From contig AUXH01000064.1 in assembly GCA_000482145.1 (NCBI GenBank), forward strand, positions 1 to 50,125: 50,125 nt of DNA. The letters are read 5' to 3'. The number at the start of each line of letters is the position of its first letter. The stretch's first letter is position 1. The translations under genes were made by a program, and so were the position numbers. This document shows positions 9,094 to 16,997 of this stretch, piece by piece. The DNA comes from Strigomonas culicis (taxonomy: Eukaryota; Euglenozoa; Kinetoplastea; Trypanosomatida; Trypanosomatidae). The notes below the pieces were generated by a model. The model ran no database searches and had not been told where the DNA came from. It was given only the letters and a program-made list of their open reading frames with translations.

Positions 9094-10767
9094 ATGACCA
9101 CGGTTGCGAAAGAAGGCGAGGTGAGTTTTCTCGATGCGCTCCGTGCCCGCTACGGCACGGACGACATCGCGAACTACAACGCATCCGACTTCCTTGTCGC
9201 CACGAAAGCCAGCAGCCCCTCCGCGCGCCCCGGGAAGAAGTGGGAGCTCGTCGGGATGGAGAAGACCCGCCAGCAGCAGAGCCGCTACGACAAACTCGTG
9301 CACGTGGTGCTGCGCAGCGAGGGGATGACGGTGGCGGTGAAGCCCTCGGAGGTGTACGCGGACGGGTCCGGCCAGCCCTTCCCAGACGAGCTCGCCGCGG
9401 AGAACATGAAGTCGCTCACGGAGCTGGACCTGTCCGCCAACGAGCGGCTGCCCTTCGCGGAGATCGCGAAGCTGATCGGCTACTTCCCGCTCCTCGACAC
9501 ACTGCAGCTGTCCGACATGCCAGCACTGCTCGTTCTGCCGCCGTCGCCGTCGCCGTCCGCCACCGCGCGGCTGACGAGCGCGCGGCTCACGAAGCTGGTG
9601 CTGAACAACGTCGGGTTCACGTCCATCTACGCGCTGCAGACGCGGCTGCTGGACGTGCCGGCGCTGACCGAGCTGCACTTGGACGGCAACCACATCACCG
9701 GGAGCTTCATCTTCGACTCCGCGGCGCAGAAAGAGTCGGTGCCGGACCTCTCGACGCTACAGTTTCGGAACGTCCGCACCCTTAGCCTGGCGCACAACGC
9801 GCTTCACAGCTGGAGCGAGCTCAACGAAACCCTCGTCGCCATATTTCCCCAGGTGACGGCGCTGTATCTGACGGACAACAAGCTGCCGAACATTGTGCTC
9901 CCCGCGGAGGGAACCGCCGCTATCGAGGGCAACTTCACCTTTCTGAAGAAGCTGACCTTGCTGTGTCTGAACGACAACCCGCATATTACCGACACGGCCA
10001 CCATCGACGCGATCCGCGAGCTGACCGCGCATGCGGCGGAGCAGCAGGCGGGCGCGGGCGCGCCGGACAAGAGTCACATGGACAGCAACAACCGCTACCG
10101 TCACTCGCTGTTGCGCACCTTTCGCATTTCCTACGCGTACATCATGCCCAGCTGGAACGAAACGCTGAAGCGCATGTTTGTGATCGCCTCCCTGCCCTCC
10201 ATCACCCTGCTGAATCGCGCGTCAATCCGACGGAAGGAGCGGACAGATAGTGAGCTTTTTTACCTGCAGCGCGGCCTGGCCCAGCAGCAGCAGCAGCAGC
10301 AGGGCGGAGAGGACGCAGCGCAGCCGCAGCAGCCCCGCTACCCCCTCCTCCCCCTGCTGCTGGAGCAGTACAAGGACGTGGTGCTCTCCGTCTACACGGA
10401 GGGCAGCACAGCCAGCAGCGCCGGCGCGACGCACATCATGCTGACCGTCACCCTCGTCGTCACAAACCAATTTGTGGCGACCGGCAGCGGCGCGCAGCAG
10501 AAGGGCAAGCCAAAGGCCACGAATGCGCCCTTCCAGGTGCAGAAGACGCTGCCCAGCAGCCTCACCATCGCACAGCTGAAGGCGCTCGTAAAGGCCACCT
10601 TCCAGATCGACCTGATGCACCAGAAGCTGGCGTACGTCAACAAGGGCGAGGCGCAGAGCGGCGCGGCGGAGCAGCCGGTCGAGCTCACACAGGAGTCTCA
10701 GAGCCTGGGTTACTACGGCGTCAGCGACGGCGCCGTCGTGCACATCACGGACACGTCGCTGCGGTGA
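9094..10767 (+). CDS. Tubulin-folding cofactor E-like protein (LRR plus ubiquitin-like domain, no CAP-Gly)
   Basis: This is a 557-residue protein. Near residue 50 it carries WELVGMEKTRQQQSRYDKL, which matches the segment that follows the CAP-Gly domain in tubulin cofactor E. Leucine-rich repeats run from about 105 to 330 (LTELDLSAN, LTELHLDGNHITG, VTALYLTDNKL, LTLLCLNDNPHITD). A ubiquitin-like fold is predicted at the C-terminus, about 481-555. Cofactor E helps release alpha-tubulin into the alpha/beta dimer in the cytosol. The CAP-Gly domain of classical TBCE is absent and the DNA upstream is a non-coding spacer, so this is either a TBCE that has lost it or a TBCEL-type protein, which promotes tubulin turnover. 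A short CAG-encoded Gln run interrupts residues near 398-403. ATG 9094 is the first start after the acceptor. Confidence 0.82.
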   Translation: MTTVAKEGEVSFLDALRARYGTDDIANYNASDFLVATKASSPSARPGKKWELVGMEKTRQQQSRYDKLVHVVLRSEGMTVAVKPSEVYADGSGQPFPDELAAENMKSLTELDLSANERLPFAEIAKLIGYFPLLDTLQLSDMPALLVLPPSPSPSATARLTSARLTKLVLNNVGFTSIYALQTRLLDVPALTELHLDGNHITGSFIFDSAAQKESVPDLSTLQFRNVRTLSLAHNALHSWSELNETLVAIFPQVTALYLTDNKLPNIVLPAEGTAAIEGNFTFLKKLTLLCLNDNPHITDTATIDAIRELTAHAAEQQAGAGAPDKSHMDSNNRYRHSLLRTFRISYAYIMPSWNETLKRMFVIASLPSITLLNRASIRRKERTDSELFYLQRGLAQQQQQQQGGEDAAQPQQPRYPLLPLLLEQYKDVVLSVYTEGSTASSAGATHIMLTVTLVVTNQFVATGSGAQQKGKPKATNAPFQVQKTLPSSLTIAQLKALVKATFQIDLMHQKLAYVNKGEAQSGAAEQPVELTQESQSLGYYGVSDGAVVHITDTSLR

Positions 10768-10968
10768 AGCCGCGCGGCGCGGCAGCAGGTAGATGGCAGT
10801 CGCAACACATGTATGCACCCACGACACACACCCCTACACACATAAGAGAACACATCTAGAAAGGAAAAAAACACTATGTGCAATATACGCTTGCGGTGAG
10901 CTTTGCATGGGCTTCTGTAATTGTTTTTCTCACTTTTTCAATGGCATACCAAAGGTACCTCCACCACA

Positions 10969-11034
10969 TTCTCTCTCTATCCCTCTCTATTTCCCTTTCT
11001 CGCTCTATTATTCGACGTTGTATGTGTATGTCAG
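10969..11034 (+). promoter_or_regulatory. Polypyrimidine tract and splice acceptor for the NYN-like gene
   Basis: A CT-rich tract at 10969-11010 is followed by TCAG at 11031-11034, 21 bases before the ATG at 11056. This supports 11056 as the start, because the frame open further upstream has no ATG and lies inside the tract. Confidence 0.55.
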
Positions 11035-11055
11035 ATACGAGAAGAAGAAAGGCAA

Positions 11056-12006
11056 ATGCGGCGTCTCTTGCGTGGCGCCAGCTGGCTGCGGCGCGCGCCC
11101 GACCAGCGCTGTCGCGCCCTCTTCACAGTCAGCGCCCCGGTGCTCCTTCCGCACCCGCAAGATCGGGCGGCAGCGAATAGAAGGCGGCACAGCGGCGGCG
11201 GCGGCGGCGGCCGTGCCCCCGCTGCGAAGATGAGCGGACCGGTGAAGGACCGCTACCCGCCGCTGTCAACCGACCTGGCCGACCCGCGGCGGCGGCTTGC
11301 CATCCTCATCGACGGCAGCGCCCTCCCGCTCTTCCCCTCCGCGCCGGCGGCGGCAGGCACCGCCCTCGACGCCGCGGCGGATGGCAGCGCGGCGTCGCTG
11401 GAGAAGCTGCTGCTGGACAGCGCGCTGTACAACACGCTGCTGCCCGCCGTCGCACAGGTCGGTGTCCCGGTGCTCATCCGGCTCTTCTACTTCCAGATGC
11501 TGAACGAGTGGGCACCCTTCTTCACCCATCCGCAGCAAAGCCCGTCGATGGGTGCGGCGGCGGCGTCGGCGACTGATACGGAGCGCGGCGGTCGGCGGAG
11601 CATCGAGACGCGGCAGCTCAGCACGAACGTGGCGGCCACCGCGCTGCAGCTGCCCGCGACCGCACCGCCGGACGGCGCCAGCACGAGCAGCACCAACGAC
11701 AATCATATGATTCAGTTGGAGTTTTTCCGTGTCGAGCGTTTCATTCCCATCCCCATGCAGATCGAGGCAGACGCGCAGCACATTTACAACTACCGCCACT
11801 ACAACAAGATCGAGGGTGTCTGCTACGTCTGCCACGAAGTGGACCGCGCCATTTATGAGCGACTGATGGAGAAGAATGTGCAGCCGCATCCGAGCAGCCA
11901 GAAGAGCTTCTTCAACCAATTTCTGTTTGACGAGTTAGGACTCGCGCGGGAGATGGCGAACGATGGGCGGCAAGGGGATGGCTCCACCATGTCCCCGTCC
12001 ACATAG
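11056..12006 (+). CDS. Conserved hypothetical protein, NYN/PIN-like, probably mitochondrial
   Basis: This is a 316-residue protein. The start at 11056 gives an Arg-rich, acid-free N-terminus (MRRLLRGASWLRRAP) typical of a mitochondrial presequence. A second in-frame Met lies at 11230 (MSGPVKD). After that comes RRLAILIDGSAL, which resembles the first strand and aspartate of NYN/PIN-type nucleases. A region near GVPVLIRLFYF and a C-terminal segment (EGVCYVCHEVDRAIYERLMEKNV) look like the rest of a Rossmann-like fold, interrupted by a Ser/Ala-rich linker. If the NYN reading is right it may cleave or bind mitochondrial RNA, but the other acidic residues expected of an active site are not obvious. 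A degenerate, structural role is equally possible. Confidence 0.6.
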   Translation: MRRLLRGASWLRRAPDQRCRALFTVSAPVLLPHPQDRAAANRRRHSGGGGGGRAPAAKMSGPVKDRYPPLSTDLADPRRRLAILIDGSALPLFPSAPAAAGTALDAAADGSAASLEKLLLDSALYNTLLPAVAQVGVPVLIRLFYFQMLNEWAPFFTHPQQSPSMGAAAASATDTERGGRRSIETRQLSTNVAATALQLPATAPPDGASTSSTNDNHMIQLEFFRVERFIPIPMQIEADAQHIYNYRHYNKIEGVCYVCHEVDRAIYERLMEKNVQPHPSSQKSFFNQFLFDELGLAREMANDGRQGDGSTMSPST

Positions 12007-12175
12007 ACAGATCCAGTAAGATTTGTGAAGGGATGGACCCTTAGGCGTGGGCGGTGGTTTGACTATGACTAACAGAGGAATACACACAAGTATGCGCATG
12101 TAAACAGGATGCTGCCCTCTCCATGCAAGGGCATAGCAGCCCGTCTGCTCAGGATTTATTGTTGCATTATACGTA

Positions 12176-12230
12176 TCTCTCTCTCTCTCTCTCTCTTTCC
12201 CATTCGTCTCTTTCTTCTTCATTGTATGAG
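12176..12230 (+). promoter_or_regulatory. CT repeat / polypyrimidine tract and splice acceptor for the TatD-like gene
   Basis: A perfect CT run at 12176-12196 continues as a mixed pyrimidine tract to about 12222, with the first AG at 12229-12230, 45 bases before the ATG at 12276. The tract is both a microsatellite and a likely trans-splicing signal. Confidence 0.55.
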
Positions 12231-12275
12231 AAGGAATTAGGTTAGCTATCTGCACTTCTACAACGCACATAAGCC

Positions 12276-14405
12276 ATGGGCTTCGTTGACCGCGGCGGTG
12301 GTCGCGAGAACAAGGGCGGGAGCCTGCGCCGCTCCACGAAGAACCCCGGTGCGGCCGCAAGCCGCCGGAAACAGCAGAAGGTGCTGAACGCCCCCTCCGC
12401 GCGCGAGGCGCCGCCGCTCCTGCCGGCGTGGGAGCCGTACCGCCACGCGCTGCTCCAACAGCAGCAGCAGCAGCAGCAGCAGCTAGAGGAAGAGGGGAAG
12501 GGGGGGGAGACGAGCGATCAGGTGGTGCTGCGGCTGGCAGCCGAGGTCGCGGAGGCACAGCAGCGGCAGCCGCCCTCGCACGGCGCGAACGTCTATGTGG
12601 ACGGCGCGGTGTCCCTGCTCACGCGCAAGTTGGGCGACGAGACGGAGAACATCATCCGCCGCGCGCGGCGCAGCGGCGAGCTCGTCGCGCTGCTCGCGTG
12701 GTCGAGTGAGCTGCAGCGCCAGCCACAGCTGCTGGAGTTGTGCCGCACGAACAACAACAGCATTGTGGAACAGCAGCAGCACGAGAGGGAGAAGGAGAAG
12801 AAGGTGCGGGCCGTGCGCTTTGCCGGCGACGCCGCCGCGGCGGATGCGCTCGACAGCGACGCGGTGGAGAACGACTTCTGCCTGTACACGCTGCTGGGTG
12901 TGCACGTGAACAACATCGACCGCACGAACAGCGCCGCGCAGGCGCAGTGGATGACGGACCTGCGCAACGACGCGAAGCACAGCTGCGTGCTGGGCGTGCT
13001 CACCGGGCTGGACCGCTCGCGCGCCGCGCAGACCCACTACGCACAGGAGGCGGTGCTGGCGCAGTGCTGGCAGGTCGCCGCGGAGCTGCGGCTGCCGCTG
13101 GTGCTGCACCTCTACACCAGCAGCGGCGCCGACCGCCCGGCCGCGGAGGAGGAGCTGGACCCCGCCGCGCAGACCGCCGAGCGCGCCGCGGAGCTGCTGA
13201 CGGAGCTGATCGCGCAGGCCGGTGCGGACGCGGCCAAGGCACCGGTCGCGGTCGTGCTGTACAACGCGCTGCCGGTGCTGGCCGTGTCGCCGGCGCTGCG
13301 CCATCTCGTCCGCGCGCACCGCCCGCCCGCGTCGCTGCAGCTCGTCGCGCGGAAGGAAGGCGACGACGCGGCCGCGGTCAGCGTCCCCTTCTACGCCATG
13401 GTCACCGCCGACGGCATCACGGATGGCGGCGATGGCGCCGCCATCCGCGCCGACTACGTGGCGCTGCTGCACCCGTCGTCGCCCACGGAGGCCGCGGTGG
13501 TGGCGCTGTCGCAACTGCTGCTGGCAACCGGCAGCCCGTGGTCCGTGCCGCAGAACATCGAGGACGCCGGCATCCGCGCGATGCCGAACGAGCCGAGCAA
13601 CTACCCCTACGTGGCGCGCGCGGTGCTGGCCGCGCTGCGCGGGCCCACCGCCCCGGCGTCGGAAAAGCAGCTGCTGGATCTGACGCTGCTCAACTTCCTC
13701 GCCGTCTTCTTCGCGGAGACGCTCGCGGGGGAGGAGGAGGGCACGGACGAGGAGGCGGACGGCGGCGCCACCCCGTCGCCGCCGCCGGCGCACACCGCCT
13801 ACATGGCGGGTGCGGCCGCGGAGGACAAGGAGCTGCAGGAGCTGCTGCTTCAGGCGGCGCGCGAGCGGGAGGCGCTGGAGCAGGAGGCCCTCGCGGAGGA
13901 GGCGCACGGCAAGGACGACGAGGACGACCACAGGAAGAAGAAGGAAAAGAAGAAGAACGTGAAGGCGAACAATCGGTCGAACTTCACGCACTTCCGCAAT
14001 AAGGATTTTGCACCCAAGCGGGGGAAGATCAACAACCTCCTCGAGGCCGAGCACAGCGGCGACGACAGCCAGGACGACGAGGGCAGCCACGAAGAACACC
14101 ACGACCCGCACCAGCCTGCTGCCGGTGATAACAGCAGCGATGGCGAGGATGCCCAGGAGCAGCAGGAGCCCACCTTTCTCTCTCACAAGAAGAAGAACAA
14201 GAAGAAGAACAAGCAGCGTGGTCAGCACGCAGCGGCCGATGACGAGGGCGAAGACGCCGTGGCAGATGACAAGTTGCAGAAGCTCACAACGGTCGATAGT
14301 GACAGTGACAATGAGGACATCATGAAGTTAACATCCGACCAGAAACGGAATCAGAAGAAGAAGAACAAGCGCCAGAAGCAGCAGCAGCAGCAGCAGCAGG
14401 AATAA
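12276..14405 (+). CDS. TatD-like (amidohydrolase fold) protein lacking metal ligands, with charged C-terminal tail
   Basis: This is a 709-residue protein. The middle part follows the TatD metallo-DNase order: a first strand at about 105-113 (NVYVDGAVSLL), a helix pair (IIRRARRSGELVALLAW), the segment VLGVLTGLDRSRAAQTHYAQ, LRLPLVLHLYT at about 271-281, and LLATGSPWSVPQN followed by NEPSNYPYVARAVLAAL near 415-455. Several catalytic positions are changed. The opening D-x-H-x-H is DGAVS, the glutamate before GLD is missing, the second His region reads VLYNALPV, and the final TDSP is TGSP. Only H278 and the fold-defining residues remain, so nuclease activity is unlikely. Residues about 555-709 are very rich in Lys, Glu, Asp and Gln, with KKKNKKKNK tracts that could serve in nuclear or nucleolar targeting. 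Gln runs occur near 62-69 and at the very C-terminus. The function is unknown. Confidence 0.72.
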   Translation: MGFVDRGGGRENKGGSLRRSTKNPGAAASRRKQQKVLNAPSAREAPPLLPAWEPYRHALLQQQQQQQQQLEEEGKGGETSDQVVLRLAAEVAEAQQRQPPSHGANVYVDGAVSLLTRKLGDETENIIRRARRSGELVALLAWSSELQRQPQLLELCRTNNNSIVEQQQHEREKEKKVRAVRFAGDAAAADALDSDAVENDFCLYTLLGVHVNNIDRTNSAAQAQWMTDLRNDAKHSCVLGVLTGLDRSRAAQTHYAQEAVLAQCWQVAAELRLPLVLHLYTSSGADRPAAEEELDPAAQTAERAAELLTELIAQAGADAAKAPVAVVLYNALPVLAVSPALRHLVRAHRPPASLQLVARKEGDDAAAVSVPFYAMVTADGITDGGDGAAIRADYVALLHPSSPTEAAVVALSQLLLATGSPWSVPQNIEDAGIRAMPNEPSNYPYVARAVLAALRGPTAPASEKQLLDLTLLNFLAVFFAETLAGEEEGTDEEADGGATPSPPPAHTAYMAGAAAEDKELQELLLQAAREREALEQEALAEEAHGKDDEDDHRKKKEKKKNVKANNRSNFTHFRNKDFAPKRGKINNLLEAEHSGDDSQDDEGSHEEHHDPHQPAAGDNSSDGEDAQEQQEPTFLSHKKKNKKKNKQRGQHAAADDEGEDAVADDKLQKLTTVDSDSDNEDIMKLTSDQKRNQKKKNKRQKQQQQQQQE

Positions 14406-14687
14406 TAAGAATAGGATTTGTGTTGGCGTTCCGTTGCAAACAGTATGCGGAACGGGAAAAAATATATAGTTTTAACAGCTAAAAGAGAAACGAGAGAGGA
14501 ATTTCCATTAAATATACACATATATAATATACCATCTAATCTCAAGAAAGAAAGAAAAAAAAACTATCGATATCTTGTTAGGATTGTTGTCGTGCTACAT
14601 CGCTTCTCTTCCAGCAACCGCGGTGTACAGCAGGCCAGGCCATAACACGGAGAGACAGCTCCGTCGAATGTAGACGTTGTTCGCTTC
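14406..14687. other. AT-rich spacer
   Basis: This is the 3' UTR and spacer after the TatD-like gene, rich in A runs and TATA-like dinucleotides. No gene is visible. Confidence 0.55.
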
Positions 14688-14724
14688 ATTTTTCTCTTCC
14701 TTCTCTTCGTCTTACCGAATGTAG
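14688..14724 (+). promoter_or_regulatory. Polypyrimidine tract and splice acceptor for COX17
   Basis: A C/T-rich tract precedes AG at 14723-14724, 37 bases before the ATG at 14762. The in-frame sequence upstream of that ATG has only a TTG, so it is probably untranslated. Confidence 0.5.
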
Positions 14725-14761
14725 TTGACTATTGAAACAAGAAAGAAAAAAGGCTCTCAAA

Positions 14762-15001
14762 ATGGGACAGAACAACACCGCTCCCGCTCCCGCTGCCCCC
14801 GCGGCGCCGGCTGCCAAGACGCCGGCGTGTCGCATCTGCTGCGCGTGTCCGACCGAGCGCCGCTATCGTGACGAGTGCGTGCTGCTGAAGGGCACGGACG
14901 AGTGTGAAACCGAAATTAATAACTTCTACAAGTGCCTTTTGAAGGAAGGCTTCCCGCAGGAGGAGGTAGATACGCTGCGTAAGAACACGAAGAGGATGTA
15001 G
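14762..15001 (+). CDS. COX17: Cytochrome c oxidase copper chaperone COX17
   Basis: This is a 79-residue protein. COX17 carries Cu(I) in the mitochondrial intermembrane space and passes it to SCO1 and COX11 for cytochrome c oxidase assembly. The copper-binding CCxC is C26-C27-x-C29. The coiled-coil-helix-coiled-coil-helix fold is defined by twin CX9C pairs, C29/C39 and C48/C58. The flanking residues also fit the family: CCACPTE, RDEC, a Gly before the third pair, and a terminal EGF. An Ala/Pro-rich N-terminus of about 20 residues precedes the domain and contains one extra Cys (C23). Import is expected through the Mia40/Erv1-type disulfide relay rather than a cleavable presequence, which is absent. 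The size is normal for the family. Confidence 0.93.
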   Translation: MGQNNTAPAPAAPAAPAAKTPACRICCACPTERRYRDECVLLKGTDECETEINNFYKCLLKEGFPQEEVDTLRKNTKRM

Positions 15002-15316
15002 ACGGAGAAAAAAAAAAGTGTCTACTCAGACATTTTTTCTTTTTTTTCTTCCTCTTATCTTGTGGTTTTGTTTCTTTCATTACATGTCACTTTCACAAAA
15101 CGAAAGAAAAGAATCATACTCTTCTCGTCTCTGATTATAGCAAAACATAAGATAAGCTTGGATTCGAGTTGAACCGTAACACCGATTACCATTATTATTA
15201 CAGTGGAAAGCTTTGTATTAGCATGTAGCTTTGGTTTTCGATTGTCTTTGTATATGTGCTTTTATTTCCTTCTTTTTTATGTTGTCGGTTTCAAATGAAA
15301 TAAATACTAGGTAAAT
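15002..15316. other. AT-rich spacer
   Basis: This is T-rich DNA after COX17, including A and T homopolymers and a short ATT repeat near 15190. I see no gene or RNA signature. A partial resemblance to a tRNA T-arm on the minus strand near 15160 does not fold. Confidence 0.55.
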
Positions 15317-15372
15317 TGTTCTCTTTCCCTCTCTCCTCTTCCCCCTCCCCCATTCAACGGTTTGTAAACAAG
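15317..15372 (+). promoter_or_regulatory. Polypyrimidine tract and splice acceptor for the 441-residue gene
   Basis: A strong C/T tract at 15317-15353 is followed by AG at 15371-15372 and again at 15377-15378, before the ATG at 15398. Confidence 0.5.
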
Positions 15373-15397
15373 GCCAAGGGTACCTTTGTAAATTTGT

Positions 15398-16723
15398 ATG
15401 TGTATAGACATATACACACCTTCACCGCAGACGAATAGAGTAGCCACACCGATCGTGCGTCCGATGCATGCCAGCAGCCAAGTGAGTAGCGTACGCGCGG
15501 CGACGACGGTCAACATGCCGGGCAGCGCCGCGACGGCGCGTTCCACCGACACGTCCGTCAGCGCGACCTACCAGCGGCTGGCGGCGAGAAATCGGCTGTT
15601 CATGTTCCTGGACAACGACGCGCTGTCCTTCTGCGACCCGCAGAACTACCTGCACGTCTACCTCACCTACGACTACAGCCTGGGCACGAGGCAGGAGAAG
15701 GCGGAGGAGGAGGTCACCACGCTCCTCTACACCGTTCTCTATGACATCGTCTACAGCTGTTACCTCGACGCCGTGAACGCCTTTCTGCAGCTCTCCGAGG
15801 ACGAGCGGAAAAAAACGGTGCTGCAGTCGGTGCCACACGCGGCGGTGGGGCGCAGCATGCACTGGCTGAGTGACGGCGGCCCCGGAAGCGTCGGCGCGGC
15901 GACGCACAAGCTCAGCATAGTCAGCCGGAGCTTCGCCGAGCCGGGGGAGGAGGACGCGCAGGACGGCGGCGAGCGCAGCAGGGAGGACGTGGCAGCGAGC
16001 CCCACCACCGCGAGGAGCAGCGCCATCACGCGGAAGATCAACATCCGCGCGCAGGTCCTCGACGCGCTGCTGCGCCAATGGCCTCACGAAGAAGAGCGCG
16101 CTGGCGAACCGGAGGGCGCGGGCGCCGGCCGTGCGGGGCGCCGCGTGGGCTACGGACCGCCATCCGTCCACCTCTACGTCGACATCATCGCCTCGCGAAA
16201 GTCCATGAACGCGAGTGTCACGACGACCAAAGCCAAACCGAAGAGCGACGGCACGGCGGCCGCGACTCCGGTGGGACCCTACGCGCTGGGGCAGCACATC
16301 TACGAGGTACTGGACCGTCAGGACGTCTCATACTTCGCGTCGGGCGAAGAGCGCGACGGTCGGCTCAGTCCGACGTACGACAGCAGCAGCAACAGGAACG
16401 ACAACACATCCACCACGCTTCGTATGAATAATAATAATAATAATAATAATAATATGAATCCAAATGCGAATACGCCGAACGGGGTGAAGATGATGGGCTG
16501 CGTGGTGGGCGTGTCCGACTCGGTCAACAAGTTGGTGATGCGGGACGTGCTCTTCCCGTTCCGCCGCATATCGCACCACCACGGCGCGACCCGCAGTCCG
16601 TCCCTCGGCCCCGTGATGAGCACAAACGGTGCGCTGATCAGCCGTGCGGCAAAGATGCCTACCTCGCAGGCAGCGGAGCAGCTCGATCAGAGTAGACTCA
16701 TGGTTTGCTTTCCAAAGTGGTAA
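15398..16723 (+). CDS. Hypothetical protein with Asn microsatellite run
   Basis: I do not recognise this protein. It has 441 residues if the first ATG (15398) is used; later in-frame Met codons at 15464 and 15515 give shorter forms that begin closer to the conserved-looking part. A plausible folded core starts with RNRLFMFLDNDALSFCDPQ, followed by YLHVYLTYDYSLG, and continues through a hydrophobic helix (TTLLYTVLYDIVYSCYLDAV). A linker rich in Ser, Gly and Arg follows, then a short hydrophobic strand (VHLYVDIIAS). A run of nine Asn comes from a perfect AAT repeat, and the tail carries GCVVGVSDSVNKLVM. No transmembrane helix, signal peptide or catalytic motif is evident. Codon use and GC content match the neighbours, so it is probably a real gene. 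Confidence 0.65.
   Translation: MCIDIYTPSPQTNRVATPIVRPMHASSQVSSVRAATTVNMPGSAATARSTDTSVSATYQRLAARNRLFMFLDNDALSFCDPQNYLHVYLTYDYSLGTRQEKAEEEVTTLLYTVLYDIVYSCYLDAVNAFLQLSEDERKKTVLQSVPHAAVGRSMHWLSDGGPGSVGAATHKLSIVSRSFAEPGEEDAQDGGERSREDVAASPTTARSSAITRKINIRAQVLDALLRQWPHEEERAGEPEGAGAGRAGRRVGYGPPSVHLYVDIIASRKSMNASVTTTKAKPKSDGTAAATPVGPYALGQHIYEVLDRQDVSYFASGEERDGRLSPTYDSSSNRNDNTSTTLRMNNNNNNNNNMNPNANTPNGVKMMGCVVGVSDSVNKLVMRDVLFPFRRISHHHGATRSPSLGPVMSTNGALISRAAKMPTSQAAEQLDQSRLMVCFPKW
16427..16453. repeat. AAT trinucleotide microsatellite inside a coding region
   Basis: Nine perfect AAT units encode nine Asn in the 441-residue hypothetical protein. The unit keeps frame, so slippage would change only the length of the Asn run. 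Confidence 0.9.
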
Positions 16724-16931
16724 AGAAACCAGCGCCGCTTATACACGAAGTTCTTTTTGTTTGCGTTGTTGTCCTTTCCATGTATTATAATTCATAGATG
16801 CCTATATGTGCACCTTTTGCAGCATCGAAAGAAAAACAAAAAAAGGTATTAGTCTTGAATGAATGCTCCGTTGCCAAGCAGTAAAAAGTGTTTTGACGTT
16901 TTTCAATGTACTTCAATCATGTTGTGGATGG

Positions 16932-16969
16932 TTTGTCTTTTCTTCTTTTGATCTTCCTCTTCATTAAAG
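16932..16969 (+). promoter_or_regulatory. Polypyrimidine tract and splice acceptor for the 1000-residue gene
   Basis: The pyrimidine tract at 16932-16965 ends at AG 16968-16969, with a second AG at 16983-16984. Both lie before the ATG at 16998. Confidence 0.5.
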
Positions 16970-16997
16970 TGAAACACATTGTAGCAGTAGGTCAAAT

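Noticed and set aside
10921..11055. Upstream extension of the NYN-like protein
   Set aside because: It begins at a TTG and runs through the polypyrimidine tract. The ATG at 11056 after the AG is a better start.
15160..15180. Sequence resembling a tRNA B box on the minus strand
   Set aside because: GGTTCAACTCGAATCC looks similar, but the flanks do not form a T-arm and no A box or acceptor stem is present.
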